Below, piece by piece: positions 1 to 7,633 of a DNA stretch of 12,805 nucleotides. Numbering within the stretch: the stretch's first letter is position 1; each line of letters opens with the position of its first letter. The stretch is from positions 1-12,805 of the forward strand of contig CAKZLR010000053.1 in assembly GCA_937127165.1 (NCBI GenBank), in the 5' to 3' direction. The position numbers and the translations under genes are program-made. Under the pieces are notes generated by a model. It did no database searches. It saw only the letters and a program-made list of their open reading frames with translations, and had not been told where the DNA came from. Source of the DNA: an uncultured Candidatus Peregrinibacteria bacterium. GTDB lineage: Bacteria > Patescibacteriota > JACMRA01.

Positions 1-1401
1 TTATATCAATATTTATACATAATGGAAACAGTTATTTACCAAAAAACAAGAAGTATGGATGTTAAAAATACTAGTCATAAGTATGTAGAAATGTCAGAAA
101 TGTCCAAAGACGAGACTCGGGTAGAATTTAATACTTATTGTGATTCTTTGGTTTTGAAAATAGTTTTGGAGGCTAATTTCAATCCTGTAGTAGTTAGCTG
201 GGATACTTTATTCCTTTTGAAATCTCTTTTAAAAAATTTAAAACTTTGAAAATCTAATACTCTTGAAGGTCGTTTTTGTTGATATTAGCAATGCTTTTAT
301 GAATCTTTACGGTTCTAAAAATAGATTTGATTTTGAGCTTTGTGATTCTTTGACTGTAATGGCATATTAGGTTATGGTCAAATTTAGACTAGAAAAAAAT
401 TAGTGTAGTTACTGAAGAAAATTACTACGGTAAAACTTATCCAGATCAAAACGGTTTTGATATAAGAATTTTTATACAGAGAGTAGTAAGGAAATTGAAA
501 ATAATCCAATCTATTGGATCTTTTAGAAGTAGAAATAAAAACTATACTTAAAGATACCCCTTCGATAATTGTAGCTGGTAGTTTAATACTGATATCATTA
601 GTTTAGGTTGTTATAAAATTTTAAAGTCAGGAAAGTTAACTTTCGGTAAGGAACTAAAATTACTCCCGGTGGTAAACCAGAAATTTTGCCTAAATGATAG
701 TGGCATTAAAACAAGTAGATAGAGATTATCAAAATCAAATTTATGTGTTGCCGGGAATCAATGAAGATTTTTCCCCAGAAAATATTACAGAATCCAAAGA
801 GTTTTTTGTTGAGGTTGGTCAGAAAAATGATATTTTAATTTTGCTTTAAAAATTAGGTTAGACACAGATAGATAGTGTATTAAAACAGCAAAAGAAAACA
901 GTATGAAAGTAATTTTGGGTTCGGCGGTGTTGTACGAAACAGACTTTGAAGTTCCAAAATATTCGGATCTTATTAGTGAGGGCGTTTTTTAATCAAACCA
1001 AATGTTCGTGAGACTAGTTATTTTAACTAAAATAGAAGTTGTATAGATATTGATTCAGCTAAATCGACTCCTCAACTTTTTTGGGTTAGGTGTGAAGTAT
1101 GTTTTGATTACAGTTAGAGAAAGGGGTGCTTATCTATTTTTAAAGATGAAAAAATGAGAATACACACTCTTATCCCCGATCTAAGAAATTCTTAGATTGA
1201 TCCTATATCACAGACGAAACAGGTGGTTGAGACTAAACCATGGCCACATTATGTACTTTATTAAGTAAAAATATTGATGTAGTAACAGCTTCTCAAATAG
1301 CTATTTTATCTGGAACAATTGAATTTGATAGATCAGGGGTATCGCCAATAAGTAGAAAAGATTTAAAAGAAATTAAGAGTAAAGTCATTTTCAGTAGTTA
1401 A
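1..1401 (+). pseudogene. Decayed protein-coding gene, possibly with a PIN-like/NYN-type domain
   Basis: There is no intact long gene here, but coding-like stretches follow one another on the plus strand in changing frames, broken by TAA, TAG and TGA. Frame 1 is open from base 1 to 249, with an ATG at 22, so the 5' end may lie outside the window. Further stretches lie at 269-367 (begins VVFVDISNAF), 393-473 (SVVTEENYYGKTYP), 541-600 (TILKDTP then IIVAGS), 582-659 (NTDIISLGCYKILKSGK), 694-849, 903-992, 992-1027 and 1240-1401. Read in order, the alternating hydrophobic strands, the VFVD.SN start and the IIVAG..NTDIISL segment recall the Rossmann-like core of NYN/PIN-type nucleases. That is an inference made by eye, and the acidic residues are not all preserved. 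Stops of all three kinds rule out simple recoding. Clean long frames elsewhere make sequencing error unlikely. A plus-strand terminator follows. Confidence 0.5.
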
Positions 1402-1422
1402 CTAGAAAACTTTATTTTTATG

Positions 1423-1454
1423 GTTTTAAACTAAAAAGCTGTTTAAAACTTTTT
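1423..1454 (+). terminator. Intrinsic terminator of the decayed plus-strand gene
   Basis: A perfect 9-bp inverted repeat (GTTTTAAAC at 1423-1431 and GTTTAAAAC at 1441-1449, 9-base loop) is followed directly by TTTTT at 1450-1454. The T-run lies on the plus-strand side, and the stem starts about 20 bases after the last stop of the degraded frames. The stem is AT-rich, so termination may be weak. Confidence 0.5.
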
Positions 1455-1584
1455 ATCAATTAATAAAAATATTGCTTTTACAAGTCAGAATTTTTGAAGT
1501 CTACAATTTGCAATATATTTTGCAGATATCCAAAATTATTTTCTAATTTTCAATAAATATTAACAAACTTATTTTAAAAACTTT

Positions 1585-1612
1585 TTAAAAAACACCCCGG
1601 GATTGAGGTGTT
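1585..1612 (-). terminator. Intrinsic terminator of the giant repeat protein gene
   Basis: On the minus strand, AACACC (1612-1607) and GGTGTT (1596-1591) form a 6-bp stem around a 10-base C/G-containing loop. The stem's final TT continues into a T-run (1592-1587). The hairpin begins 14 bases after the stop codon at 1627-1629. It is the classic arrangement of a rho-independent terminator and faces the plus-strand hairpin at 1423. Confidence 0.75.
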
Positions 1613-1626
1613 GAGTTTATATTAGC

Positions 1627-4600
1627 TTATTTTGAAATTTTGAATTCACCTCGTTTTCTGTAAAAGTAGAATCCTGCACCAGCTACGGTTGCGGCGGTCA
1701 AAATACTAGCGATAATAGCAACCCCTCCACCAGTTATAGGTGTTGGCCCATCTCGTCTAATTGGAATTGGTGGAGTTTGAGCAGTGTTGTCACTAGGATC
1801 AGGATCTGTAATTGGTCTGTTTTGCGAATCTTGAGCATCGCTGAAGGTGATCCTATTAACTATATTTTGACCACCAGGTGCAGTAACTGTACCTGTAATT
1901 GTTAAAGTTAAAGTCTGATTATTAGCTAGAGATCCAGTCCATGTATAGTTCGGATAGTTTCCGGTTATTGTTCCGGTTGAAGCTGTGATTCTGTCTACTC
2001 TAAGGCCAGTAGCAAGCTCGGTAATAGTGTATCTGGTAACGGTTACACCACTTCTATTGGTCACAGTTGCAGTAAAGGTTATTTGTTGACCGGTAGCTAC
2101 TGAAGCTAAGTTACCATTGACTGTTTTAGTTACATTGTCAATCGGATCTCCCTCTATTGGGACTGGTATAGTTTCGTCTTCGTTATTATTTGGGTTTGGA
2201 TCAGTAATTGGATTATTGTTCAGATCTCTAGGATTATCAAATCTAATAAAGTTTTGCATAGACTCTCCTGGTCTGTTAGCTACAGTACCAGCAATCGTGA
2301 TAATTAATGTCTCACCCGGTCTCAAAGGGTCTTGACCGCCATTCCAAGTAAAGTTGGGTGTTGTTCCGGTAATTGTTCCTCGGTTAGCAGTAATACTGTT
2401 GATTGTAAAGTTTGTTTCTCTTTCAGTTATAGTAACACTAGATATAGTCTGTTGACTATTGTTAGTAAAGCTGGCTGTAAAGATTACAGGAGCTCCGGGA
2501 GCCACAGATCTAGTATTACCATTTAGAGTTTTTTCAACATTATCAATTGGATCACCACTAGAACCTCTTCTAATAGTGATAGTTGTTTGGTCTCTGTCGT
2601 TTTGTGGGTTACTGTCTTGCCAAGGAGTTCCGTTCAAATTTCTGAGAATTGCAAAGTTGGTTGCCGATCCTTCAACATTTCTAGCAGTCGCTCTAAAGGT
2701 AATTTCTAACACTGCTCCAGATCTAATATTTCCTTCCCACCTGATATTTCTACCATCAAAAGAAGCCACACCAAAAGACCATTCAAGATTAGTTGGATTA
2801 TTAAAGAATTGTTCTGGCCACTGTTCTTCTATAATAAATCCACCACTATAATCTTGAGCTGAGTGATTAGTAATAGTGAATCGATAGTTAACTGTTCCGT
2901 TCGGAGCAACAATGACTCTATCAGCTTCTTTTTGGATACCAAGATCTCTTTCTGGATTTAATCCAGGTGGGGTGATAGTAAAGTCGGCATCGTCACTACG
3001 AGGAACACCTTCAAAAATTACGGTAGCTACATTTGTGTGAGTACCTTCATCAGCTGCAGTTAGATTGTTTCTTAAAGTTCCTGTAAAGTAAATATCAACT
3101 TGATTTCCGGGGGTAAGAGCATTGGTACCAGTTCCTGTCCAATTAATATCTCTTCCATTTTGAGCTAGAGTAGCCGTTCCTCTGGAAGCTTCTATCTGAC
3201 TTATGTTTGCAAAGACATTTGGCCATTGCTCTTCTAATACTGTAAAGGCTGTAACATTGTTTGGTGTATTGTTACTAATACTGATTCTATATCTAACTGT
3301 GGTATCGGTACCTCTACGAACAGTCTGTTGAGCCGTTCCCCCGGGGTTGGTTGGAGTAGCATTTCTGTTGACTACCACTTTTTGAATTCCCAGACCTCGA
3401 CTCTCAGGAGTATTTGTAACAATAGTTACTGTAGTTCTGTCAGTGTTATTGTTTGGGTTATCGTCTCCGGAAGTATTGATACTAGCAATATTAACGGCAC
3501 TACCCAAAGCATTAGCTGCAGCCGTAGCGGTAATGGTGATAGATTGTCTAGGGCTTATAGTTCCAGTCCATGTAATGGTATTGTTTGCACTAATGGTTGC
3601 ACCTTGGTCAACTGTCAAGATATTAGAAACAAACTGACTAGGCCATTGATCTTCGTTAATGGTAACTGTACCGTTAAAGACATTATTTTTAGTGTTTGTA
3701 ATTTTGAATCTATAAACTATAGTATCTCCTAATCTAACAGCAATTCTTTCAGCGGATTTTTCCAAGTGTAAATCTACTCCGGTGCTGTCCTCTGGATTAT
3801 TTGGGTCTGATACAGTGAATTCTGCATCATCACTAGTAGGAGGATTGTTACCAAAAGTGGCAGTAGCTATATTTCTTTCAATCTGTCTATGAGGAGTATT
3901 TTGCAAGTTTAGATTGGCCGTAAAGTCTATAGTAATCAACCCGCCCGCAGGAATAGTAGCACCATACCAGTGAATTGTAGTTCCATTGCTTTGGACAATA
4001 GCAGTGCCACTACTAGTTCCGGTAACTACTAGAGGTGGAGTAATAGAGGTTGGAAGTTGTTCTGTAATAATAATAGGATTAGCTTGAGTTGGGGTGACAG
4101 CTTGGTTGCTGTTATTGGAAATTTGTAGTCTATATCTCATCTGAGTAGTTTCTCCTCGGATAGCTATATTAGGGCCAACTACAACTTTCTGTATTCCAAT
4201 ACCACTCTGGGGTCTGTTAGTAATTACAACTATGGTAGCAGTACTAGTATTGTTGGATGTATTGATCTCACCAGATAGAGGTGGAACTGTAGCTGTGTTG
4301 GTAGCTGCACCAGCTGGTGCATCGTTTCTAACCACAGAGTCAGCAGCAATTAAAACAAAGTTGCCAGTGGTCAAAGTGCCATTCCAAGTTATGTTGTTAT
4401 TGTTGAGTGCAACTGAACCACCGCCAGCAACTACACGAGCATTAGTCAGATTATTAATTGCTGTTTGAGGAAACTGACTTTCATTGATTTGGAAGGTAGT
4501 AATATTTGGCCCAGCTGCATTGGAAACTAGGAAATAGTACGTGATATTATCACCTCTGCTTACGATAATGTTAGAACTTAGTTGGGCTGGGTTAGTTATG

Positions 4601-7125
4601 TTTTGATTTCGAGAAATAAATTTTTGCAAAATTATATCTGGACTAGTCGGCGGAGTTTGACCATTAAAAATGGTAAAGGTAGTAGAACTAGAACCAACTT
4701 GATTATCACCGATAAACAATCGAGCAGTGTTAGTTTGGTTGACAGATTGACCGGCTGGTACATCCAAGTTTTGGACTAAAACACCCCTATAATTTATCAC
4801 TACCTCTTGACCAGGTGTTAAAGTTCCGGTCCAGTTGATGATTGGAGTTGTGGTATTAGCGTTAGTTACAGTAACTTGCCCAGGACCAGAGCCCATAGTT
4901 ACCCCAGTAATTCCGCTAATCCTGTTAGGAAGATTTTCTCTAATTTGAAAATTAGTGATATCAGTATTTCCAGTATTAGCTACCGTAATGCTGTACCTTA
5001 CTTTGTTTGCTAGATCCGGATCGTTAGTGGCAAAAGCCTGATCACTTGCATTAGCTATGATTTTTTGGATATTAGCAGGTCTTTCTATTTCTTCAGGAGT
5101 ATTTTGAGGGACGATGTTTATTTGAAAATTTCTACAGTTGTTTATACCTCTAGAACCATTGGAAGGATCATTAGGATGTTCAACACAAGCGCGATTAACT
5201 GCTGGAGTTGTTTCGGTGATATTTAAATTGTTTCTAACTCTAGCAGTGGCATATATCGTAACTGAGCCTCCGGGGTTGGCTAATGGATTATTTCCTTGAG
5301 GAGCATTCCAAACAATATTTTGTCCATTTAAAGTTGCAGTTCCTGCTGGTTGAACGGTAATGGTATTCCCTTGAATCGGCTCTAACTGTACAGGCCAACT
5401 AGATTCGTTAATTGTAAATGTTGTTACAGGAGTGGAGCCTAGGTTGGTAACAATGAACTCGTACACAACTTCTTCCCCTTGTCTAAAGCCAGTTCTACCA
5501 AACCTCTTTCCTTTAAATAGTTGTAAATCTATTTCAGTAGGTCGAGTATTAGGAACTATATTAAACCAGTCATAGTGACAACCTTCATTTCTACCATTTG
5601 CAGTTAGTCTTACACAGGCATCGTTTCTTTGAATTGTGTTAACTAAAGTCTGTAAAAACTCAGAGGAGTTGTTTAAATTAACCCTAAAATTAATAACTAC
5701 TGACTGTAATGGTTGTAGTGGATTTCCTTGAGAGGCATTCCATCTAATGTCAGTGGAGTTATTAACGATAGTAGCAGTACCAAAATTTTGACCTCCAAGA
5801 TTTTGAGAACTTTCAATCTGAATTGAAGATCCAACCAATGCTGGTGGCAGCACATCAATTATAAAGAATTCACTTATGTCTTGGTTAGAAATATTGGTAA
5901 TAGTCACTTGGTAAGGAATAGATTGTCCTGCTTGGCTAGGAGTAATTGACCTAAAAGTATTATTTCTAATTTGTTTTTCTATTCCTAATCTAGGATTATC
6001 AACTTGAGGAACTATAATTTGTATTACAACTGCGCCACAATCATTAGATGGGGTGGTATCATTTTGAATTTGGACACAAGCTCTATTGGTGGCACCATAA
6101 TTACCACTAGATAGTGGCAGGTTTTGTCTTACAGTTGCATTTACGGTAATAATTACACTTTGATTGGGGTTTAAAGTTGCTCCAGACCAAGTTATTGTGT
6201 TGTTAGTTGAGTTTACAGCAACAGAACCTGCAGTAGCAGTTGACCCTGTTTGGACAAAATTATCTAAAAAGGCACCAGGCCAGATAGTTCTAGAATCCAC
6301 AGCAAAATTATCATTGATCACAAAGCTGGATACGGGAGTATTACCGTTATTAGTGATTCTAAAACGATAGGTTACAGTATCGCCTTCTTCAAAAGAGTTT
6401 GCCCCAACAATACCCTTTTCCAGACTCAAATCTGTGGTATTCTGTGGTAAATTTGTTGGCACTACACTAAAACTAGCAGTTCCACAATCAACTTGAGCTC
6501 CGTTTTGGAATTGGCTAACGGAGGCACAGATTGTATTGGTGTGTGGTCCCACATCATCATCATTCAAAGGAGATCTTAAAACTACATCAAATTCAAAAAA
6601 TACAGACTGACCACTTGCCATGTTTCCATTCCAAACAAGATCTCTACTGTTATTAGAGGTTTGGAAAGATCCGCTATTGGTGGCAGTTGTTCCACTAGTA
6701 ATAATTGTAGGAGTTCCAACTGAATTTACAATATCAGGTAAATATTCTCTAATATAAACCGTAGTTAATGGCCTGGCTGGATTGAGGTTGTTAGTAATAC
6801 TAGCCCTATACCGCACAGTAGCTCCGCCTTCGGCAGTAGTAACATTAAATTTATTAGTATTTCCGTTAATAGAAACTACTTGTTTAGTTACACCAATGTT
6901 ATTGGCAGAATCAAAACATTCTAAATCACCATTGGTGTTGTAGTAACAAAAACTATACTCATATGAGCTATAAGCTCCCGATGTTCTGTTTTGTCCAGGA
7001 TTCCCAGGATAAAAAACTTGAGCACTAACTGGAATAACCAAACTACTAAAGACAAACAAAGTGCTAGCAACAATAGTAGCTAGTTTTTTGCTTGTATCTA
7101 TAATTAAGTTTTTAACGGTAAACAT
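1627..7125 (-). CDS. Giant surface-anchored protein with twelve DUF11-like repeats
   Basis: An 1832-residue exported protein, probably a cell-surface stalk or adhesin. Residues 1-35 form a signal peptide: KK near residue 14, a hydrophobic core at about 16-32 and a VSA|Q cleavage site. Twelve Ig-like repeats of the DUF11 type begin near residues 78, 232, 378, 531, 682, 828, 974, 1116, 1243, 1392, 1526 and 1660. Each shows the pattern EK/QK, then YRF.ITN, a TI.E or LP segment, W.G.L.PGQ.V and a final N.A.V strand. The C-terminus has TPITG (1795-1799), a hydrophobic stretch (about 1801-1822) and the basic tail RKRGEFKISK, which suggests a sortase-like or membrane anchor. All ten cysteines lie before residue 665. 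The protein is rich in Asn and Thr and poor in Lys. The ATG start is supported by AGGA five bases upstream and by the signal peptide. It has its own promoter and terminator. The fold assignment is secure; the ligand and exact role are unknown. Confidence 0.93.
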   Translation of the reverse strand: MFTVKNLIIDTSKKLATIVASTLFVFSSLVIPVSAQVFYPGNPGQNRTSGAYSSYEYSFCYYNTNGDLECFDSANNIGVTKQVVSINGNTNKFNVTTAEGGATVRYRASITNNLNPARPLTTVYIREYLPDIVNSVGTPTIITSGTTATNSGSFQTSNNSRDLVWNGNMASGQSVFFEFDVVLRSPLNDDDVGPHTNTICASVSQFQNGAQVDCGTASFSVVPTNLPQNTTDLSLEKGIVGANSFEEGDTVTYRFRITNNGNTPVSSFVINDNFAVDSRTIWPGAFLDNFVQTGSTATAGSVAVNSTNNTITWSGATLNPNQSVIITVNATVRQNLPLSSGNYGATNRACVQIQNDTTPSNDCGAVVIQIIVPQVDNPRLGIEKQIRNNTFRSITPSQAGQSIPYQVTITNISNQDISEFFIIDVLPPALVGSSIQIESSQNLGGQNFGTATIVNNSTDIRWNASQGNPLQPLQSVVINFRVNLNNSSEFLQTLVNTIQRNDACVRLTANGRNEGCHYDWFNIVPNTRPTEIDLQLFKGKRFGRTGFRQGEEVVYEFIVTNLGSTPVTTFTINESSWPVQLEPIQGNTITVQPAGTATLNGQNIVWNAPQGNNPLANPGGSVTIYATARVRNNLNITETTPAVNRACVEHPNDPSNGSRGINNCRNFQINIVPQNTPEEIERPANIQKIIANASDQAFATNDPDLANKVRYSITVANTGNTDITNFQIRENLPNRISGITGVTMGSGPGQVTVTNANTTTPIINWTGTLTPGQEVVINYRGVLVQNLDVPAGQSVNQTNTARLFIGDNQVGSSSTTFTIFNGQTPPTSPDIILQKFISRNQNITNPAQLSSNIIVSRGDNITYYFLVSNAAGPNITTFQINESQFPQTAINNLTNARVVAGGGSVALNNNNITWNGTLTTGNFVLIAADSVVRNDAPAGAATNTATVPPLSGEINTSNNTSTATIVVITNRPQSGIGIQKVVVGPNIAIRGETTQMRYRLQISNNSNQAVTPTQANPIIITEQLPTSITPPLVVTGTSSGTAIVQSNGTTIHWYGATIPAGGLITIDFTANLNLQNTPHRQIERNIATATFGNNPPTSDDAEFTVSDPNNPEDSTGVDLHLEKSAERIAVRLGDTIVYRFKITNTKNNVFNGTVTINEDQWPSQFVSNILTVDQGATISANNTITWTGTISPRQSITITATAAANALGSAVNIASINTSGDDNPNNNTDRTTVTIVTNTPESRGLGIQKVVVNRNATPTNPGGTAQQTVRRGTDTTVRYRISISNNTPNNVTAFTVLEEQWPNVFANISQIEASRGTATLAQNGRDINWTGTGTNALTPGNQVDIYFTGTLRNNLTAADEGTHTNVATVIFEGVPRSDDADFTITPPGLNPERDLGIQKEADRVIVAPNGTVNYRFTITNHSAQDYSGGFIIEEQWPEQFFNNPTNLEWSFGVASFDGRNIRWEGNIRSGAVLEITFRATARNVEGSATNFAILRNLNGTPWQDSNPQNDRDQTTITIRRGSSGDPIDNVEKTLNGNTRSVAPGAPVIFTASFTNNSQQTISSVTITERETNFTINSITANRGTITGTTPNFTWNGGQDPLRPGETLIITIAGTVANRPGESMQNFIRFDNPRDLNNNPITDPNPNNNEDETIPVPIEGDPIDNVTKTVNGNLASVATGQQITFTATVTNRSGVTVTRYTITELATGLRVDRITASTGTITGNYPNYTWTGSLANNQTLTLTITGTVTAPGGQNIVNRITFSDAQDSQNRPITDPDPSDNTAQTPPIPIRRDGPTPITGGGVAIIASILTAATVAGAGFYFYRKRGEFKISK
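1630..1743 (-). other. C-terminal sorting-signal-like anchor of the giant protein
   Basis: Residues 1795-1832: TPITG followed by GG, about 20 hydrophobic residues rich in Ala, Ile, Val and Gly, then RKRGEFKISK. The tripartite layout (motif, membrane span, basic tail) is that of gram-positive-type sortase substrates, with Thr in place of the usual Leu of LPxTG. No sortase gene is in the window, so a simple C-terminal transmembrane anchor is the alternative. Confidence 0.6.
1762..6894 (-). repeat. Array of twelve DUF11/Ig-like protein repeats
   Basis: Residues 78-1788 consist of twelve units of about 125-150 residues. The most constant positions are the opening IQK or LEK, YRxxITN, and a W followed by G in the WxG.L.PGQ turn. 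Repeats 11 and 12 are the closest pair: both open with GDPIDNV, then share G.ITG..PN.TW and an NPITDP or RPITDP ending. They sit about 134 residues apart. Repeats 7-8 resemble 9-10 (SDDAEFTV against SDDADFTI at the same junction), which points to duplication in units of two. Repeats 1-4 each carry a cysteine pair near their end; repeats 5-12 do not. Confidence 0.88.
7021..7125 (-). other. Signal peptide of the giant repeat protein
   Basis: Codons 1-35: two lysines (residues 13-14), then a hydrophobic core (LATIVASTLFVFSSLVIPV) and VSA before Gln36, matching the A-x-A-like -3/-1 rule of signal peptidase I. It shows Sec export of the repeat protein. There is no cysteine for a lipobox. Confidence 0.85.
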
Positions 7126-7130
7126 ATTTA

Positions 7131-7134
7131 TCCT
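7131..7134 (-). promoter_or_regulatory. Shine-Dalgarno of the giant protein gene
   Basis: AGGA on the minus strand, five bases before the ATG at 7125. It fixes the start and is the only clear Shine-Dalgarno in the window; the other four genes lack one. Confidence 0.7.
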
Positions 7135-7141
7135 ACACTAA

Positions 7142-7163
7142 TAAGACTAAAACTATAGTCTTA
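7142..7163. promoter_or_regulatory. Inverted repeat in the leader of the giant protein gene
   Basis: A perfect 8-bp inverted repeat, TAAGACTA (7142-7149) and TAGTCTTA (7156-7163), with a 6-base spacer. It lies between the predicted transcription start (near 7172) and the Shine-Dalgarno. It could be an operator just downstream of the promoter or an RNA hairpin near the 5' end of the transcript. The sequence cannot decide between these. Confidence 0.5.
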
Positions 7164-7178
7164 GTTACTGGTGGCATT

Positions 7179-7207
7179 AGTATATCATACTTTTTTACTT
7201 TATGCAA
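7179..7207 (-). promoter_or_regulatory. Promoter of the giant protein gene (extended -10)
   Basis: On the minus strand, TTGCAT (7207-7202) is followed by a 17-base spacer and TATACT (7184-7179), with TGA directly before the -10 as in extended -10 promoters. The -35 box is weak (TTG only). The predicted start near 7172 gives a leader of about 45 bases. Confidence 0.65.
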
Positions 7208-7608
7208 GTTGTTTGATTTATACCTTAGTAGGATTATATAGGTGTTCATTGATAATTAAAATTATTTTTAATAATGTGGATTTTAAATTAAATTAATTTT
7301 AAATTAAATTATATTTAGATTTTGTAAAGAATAACAATAATACATAATCGGATATTGAATAAATATGAGCATTATTTTATCAACTATCAACTGATCACAC
7401 CGTCTTTGTCTTTTAAAAAATAGATTACTATGGTTGAGTAGTGATTTATTATCATAGATATTTCATATGTTGAGTGTAAATTACAAAATATTAAGCAAAT
7501 TATCCGTAACAAAATCTACAAGTTTAAACTTAACAATCTTTTTTTAAAGATAATATTCTACAATCACAATCATTTTTACAAAAAATAATATAAATTTTAT
7601 TCAGTTCA
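7208..7608. other. AT-rich spacer without a recognisable gene
   Basis: About 400 bases between the giant gene's promoter and the end of the OLD nuclease gene. No frame has a start and a plausible protein, and no tRNA-like fold was seen. Contents noted: a 16-bp tandem duplication at 7280-7311 and a perfect 12-bp palindrome AAGTTTAAACTT at 7520-7531, which may be chance in such AT-rich sequence. Confidence 0.5.
7280..7311. repeat. Perfect 16-bp tandem duplication
   Basis: ATTTTAAATTAAATTA occurs at 7280-7295 and again at 7296-7311 with no mismatch. It is pure A/T and lies upstream of the giant gene's promoter. Its length exceeds what a simple run would give. It could be a replication-slippage product or an AT-rich upstream element. 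Confidence 0.8.
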
Positions 7609-7627
7609 CTGCTCTAGAATAGAGCGG
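7609..7627 (-). terminator. Hairpin after the OLD nuclease gene, probable terminator
   Basis: GCTCTA (7611-7616) and TAGAGC (7620-7625) pair around a 3-base loop, extended outward by one T-G wobble and one C-G pair. On the minus strand it begins 6 bases after the stop at 7634-7636. There is no immediate T-run; only AT-rich sequence follows. It may therefore be a weak terminator or a 3'-end-protecting hairpin. Confidence 0.5.
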
Positions 7628-7633
7628 TTTCAT

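Noticed and set aside
1..1401. Stop-codon reassignment as an explanation for the broken frames
   Set aside because: TAA, TAG and TGA all interrupt the fragments and the frame itself changes, while all other genes in the window read cleanly with the standard code.
2117..6370. Several plus-strand open frames of 60-134 codons inside the giant gene
   Set aside because: They are antisense shadows of the Thr/Asn-rich repeat array, lack initiation signals and show no family motifs.
1762..6894. CRISPR-like or DNA-level tandem repeat array
   Set aside because: The periodicity is at the protein level with diverged DNA and units near 400 bases. No short identical repeats with unique spacers were seen anywhere in the window.
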